In this document: piece by piece, positions 5,812 to 6,833 of the stretch
Layout of the letters: each line of letters opens with the position of its first letter
Position numbering within the stretch: the stretch's first letter is position 1
DNA from: Devosia sp.
Lineage (GTDB): Bacteria > Pseudomonadota > Alphaproteobacteria > Rhizobiales > Devosiaceae
Assembly (NCBI GenBank): GCA_028290225.1
Contig: JAQGKH010000004.1
Span: forward strand, 1-6,833
Length of the DNA stretch: 6,833 bases
Direction of reading: 5' to 3'
Notes under the pieces: model-generated
Database searches by the model: none
What the model saw: only the letters and a program-made list of their open reading frames with translations
What the model was told of the DNA's origin: nothing
Translations under genes and position numbers: made by a program

Positions 5812-6312
5812 TCAGATCCCCCAAAGGCCAGTAGGCAGATAAACGCCAAGGAACCGGCTCATCCCGTACCAGATGCCGGCACCCAGCCCGATCGACAGGA
5901 GAACCGTCAGCAGCACGGAACGGCTGCCCAGGACGAACCAGAGAAAGAACGCCACGAGGATGATGGTCGAGGCGAGAAAGCCGAACAACCACATTCCGCC
6001 CAGCATGAGGAGCAGGAAGCCGAACACTGTCGCGGCGGCCCAGAGTTCGTCCTTGCCGGAAGGCTCCGCAATTGCCTCCGCGTCGTCAGACGGGATCGCA
6101 GCGGGAAGCTGTTGCCCGCCACGCAACGAAGTTACGATGGAGATCAGCGACAGGATGGCCAGGAGCACGCCCAGCCAGACGGGGAAGGCTCGGGGTCCAT
6201 AGCTGGACCCCGAGTAACCATCGGGGATCGCGTAGATGCTGGCCGCTATCCACGCAAGCGCGATGAGTAAGAGCACGACCCCGACAAGGCGGTCGCGGAA
6301 CTGATCGGTCAT
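5812..6312 (-). CDS. tctB: Tripartite tricarboxylate transporter, small membrane subunit TctB
   Basis: This 166-residue membrane protein is typical in size for TctB, the poorly conserved small subunit that pairs with TctA in the inner membrane. Hydrophobic segments lie at about 9-28, 43-62, 91-112, 113-128 and 132-150. A polar, acidic loop (about 64-90, with PSDDAEAIAEPSGKDE) separates the second and third. Two family hallmarks are visible: GPRAFPVWLG (39-48), corresponding to the common GPxxFP motif before the second helix, and the C-terminal FLGVYLPTGLWG (154-165). The ATG at 6312 lies 10 nt after the tctC stop, and GAGG (6318-6321) is 5 nt before it. It ends 4 nt before tctA, so the order is tctC-tctB-tctA, with probable translational coupling. 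Identity rests on topology, motifs and position rather than on catalytic residues. Confidence 0.9.
   Translation of the reverse strand: MTDQFRDRLVGVVLLLIALAWIAASIYAIPDGYSGSSYGPRAFPVWLGVLLAILSLISIVTSLRGGQQLPAAIPSDDAEAIAEPSGKDELWAAATVFGFLLLMLGGMWLFGFLASTIILVAFFLWFVLGSRSVLLTVLLSIGLGAGIWYGMSRFLGVYLPTGLWGI
5817..5822 (-). promoter_or_regulatory. Shine-Dalgarno of tctA, deciding the start at 5807
   Basis: On the - strand, GGGGGA sits within the last codons of tctB and ends 9 nt before the ATG at 5807. This supports the shorter tctA start over the overlapping upstream ATG at 5849. Confidence 0.6.
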
Positions 6313-6322
6313 GACCGCCTCA

Positions 6323-6833
6323 CTATTTGCTCAGGCCGAGCTGCTTCATCAGCGTGGCAATGGTCGCATCGTCGGTTTTGACGAGTTCGCCGAACTCGGA
6401 AGCCGGCAAGAAGGCAGGCGTGAATCCGAGGCTTTCGGCTGCTTCCTGGAACTCGGGCGAGGCCGTGGCCGCCTGGGCTGCCGCCTCGAGCTTGGCGACC
6501 ACCTCCGGTGGCGTGCCGGCCGGGGCGGCCAGGCCGCGCCACATGACCGAGTTAACGCCCTCGGCGCCGGTCGAAGCACAGGTTGGCACGTCCGGTGTTT
6601 CGGGCGCGGGCTCGGCGCTCGTGACGCAGAGCAACTTGACGTCACCGCTTTTCACGTGCGGCGTGAACTGGCTTGCCCATTGTACGGCAACGTCGATGCG
6701 ACCGGCAAGCAGCTCGGCGGGCGCCCGGCCTTCCCCATAGGGAATGTAGACGACTTCCAGCCCGGATTTGGCGAAGAGCTCGGCGGAGGTGAGATGGGTG
6801 AAGGAGCCGATCCCCGAGATGCCGACCTTGAGA
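6323..6833 (-). CDS. tctC: Tripartite tricarboxylate transporter substrate-binding protein TctC (C-terminal part)
   Basis: Only the last 169 residues are present; the signal peptide and N-terminal lobe lie beyond the right edge. The visible part begins LKVGISGIGSFTHL and continues with SAELFAKSGLEVVYIPYGEG, the RPAELLAGRIDVAV segment, HVKSGDVKLLCVTS, WRGLAAPAGTPPEVVAKL, and a C-terminus ending LMKQLGLSK. This is the standard second half of the TctC/BugT periplasmic binding-protein family. In the family this segment contributes hinge and ligand contacts for carboxylated substrates such as citrate, tartrate, phthalates or amino acids, so the ligand cannot be assigned. Two cysteines (in CVTS and PTCAS) lie close together and could form a periplasmic disulfide, which is inference. 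It is the first visible gene of the leftward transporter operon; the promoter is outside the window. Confidence 0.94.
   Translation of the reverse strand, partial: LKVGISGIGSFTHLTSAELFAKSGLEVVYIPYGEGRAPAELLAGRIDVAVQWASQFTPHVKSGDVKLLCVTSAEPAPETPDVPTCASTGAEGVNSVMWRGLAAPAGTPPEVVAKLEAAAQAATASPEFQEAAESLGFTPAFLPASEFGELVKTDDATIATLMKQLGLSK

Noticed and set aside
3621..5834. Very long + strand open frame (737 codons) spanning the end of fba, the intergenic region and most of tctA antisense.
   Set aside because: It has a biased, charged and low-complexity composition rich in Gln, His, Asp and Arg with no family motifs. It lies opposite clear tctA coding sequence. GC-rich codon bias keeps antisense frames free of stops.
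5808..5849. Longer tctA start at 5849 overlapping tctB.
   Set aside because: It would overlap tctB by 38 nt and add a leader without family similarity. The ATG at 5807 has a GGGGGA ribosome-binding site at ideal spacing and follows the tctB stop by 4 nt.

Overview
The window is GC-rich, with strongly G/C-biased third codon positions and tightly packed operons. Gene content and protein style suggest a proteobacterium, most likely an alphaproteobacterium of the Hyphomicrobiales type (Devosia/Pelagibacterium-like). That placement is an impression from sequence style, not a database result.

Two convergent metabolic operons face each other across about 580 bp. The left operon (about 9-3733, + strand) encodes an Asp/Glu-racemase-superfamily protein, a four-carbon acid-sugar kinase (OtnK, formerly DUF1537), a class II aldolase/adducin-family decarboxylase (OtnC) and a class II fructose-bisphosphate aldolase. 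The first three genes are almost contiguous (3-nt gap, then a 4-nt ATGA overlap). The aldolase follows after 84 nt. Only 8 nt lie before the first gene, so the operon very probably continues upstream. OtnK phosphorylates 3-oxo-tetronate, OtnC decarboxylates the 4-phosphate to dihydroxyacetone phosphate (DHAP), and the aldolase can condense DHAP with glyceraldehyde 3-phosphate. Together they form a route from an erythronate/threonate-type sugar acid into fructose 1,6-bisphosphate. The dehydrogenase that should open the pathway and a canonical OtnI isomerase are not in the window. The racemase-like protein sits where an isomerase could be expected.

The right operon (- strand, 6833 to 4314) is a tripartite tricarboxylate transporter (TTT) in the order tctC (partial, cut by the window edge), tctB, tctA. 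It is a natural candidate to import the sugar acid consumed by the left operon, but convergent neighbourhood is the only evidence for that.

The gap between the operons (3734-4313) holds a strong bidirectional terminator-like hairpin just after the aldolase gene, several further GC-rich stem-loops, and no convincing gene. Nothing in the window looks like a mobile element, CRISPR array, tRNA or rRNA. The best lead for something undescribed is the racemase-family protein, which keeps only one of the two usual catalytic cysteines and may have been recruited to acid-sugar catabolism.
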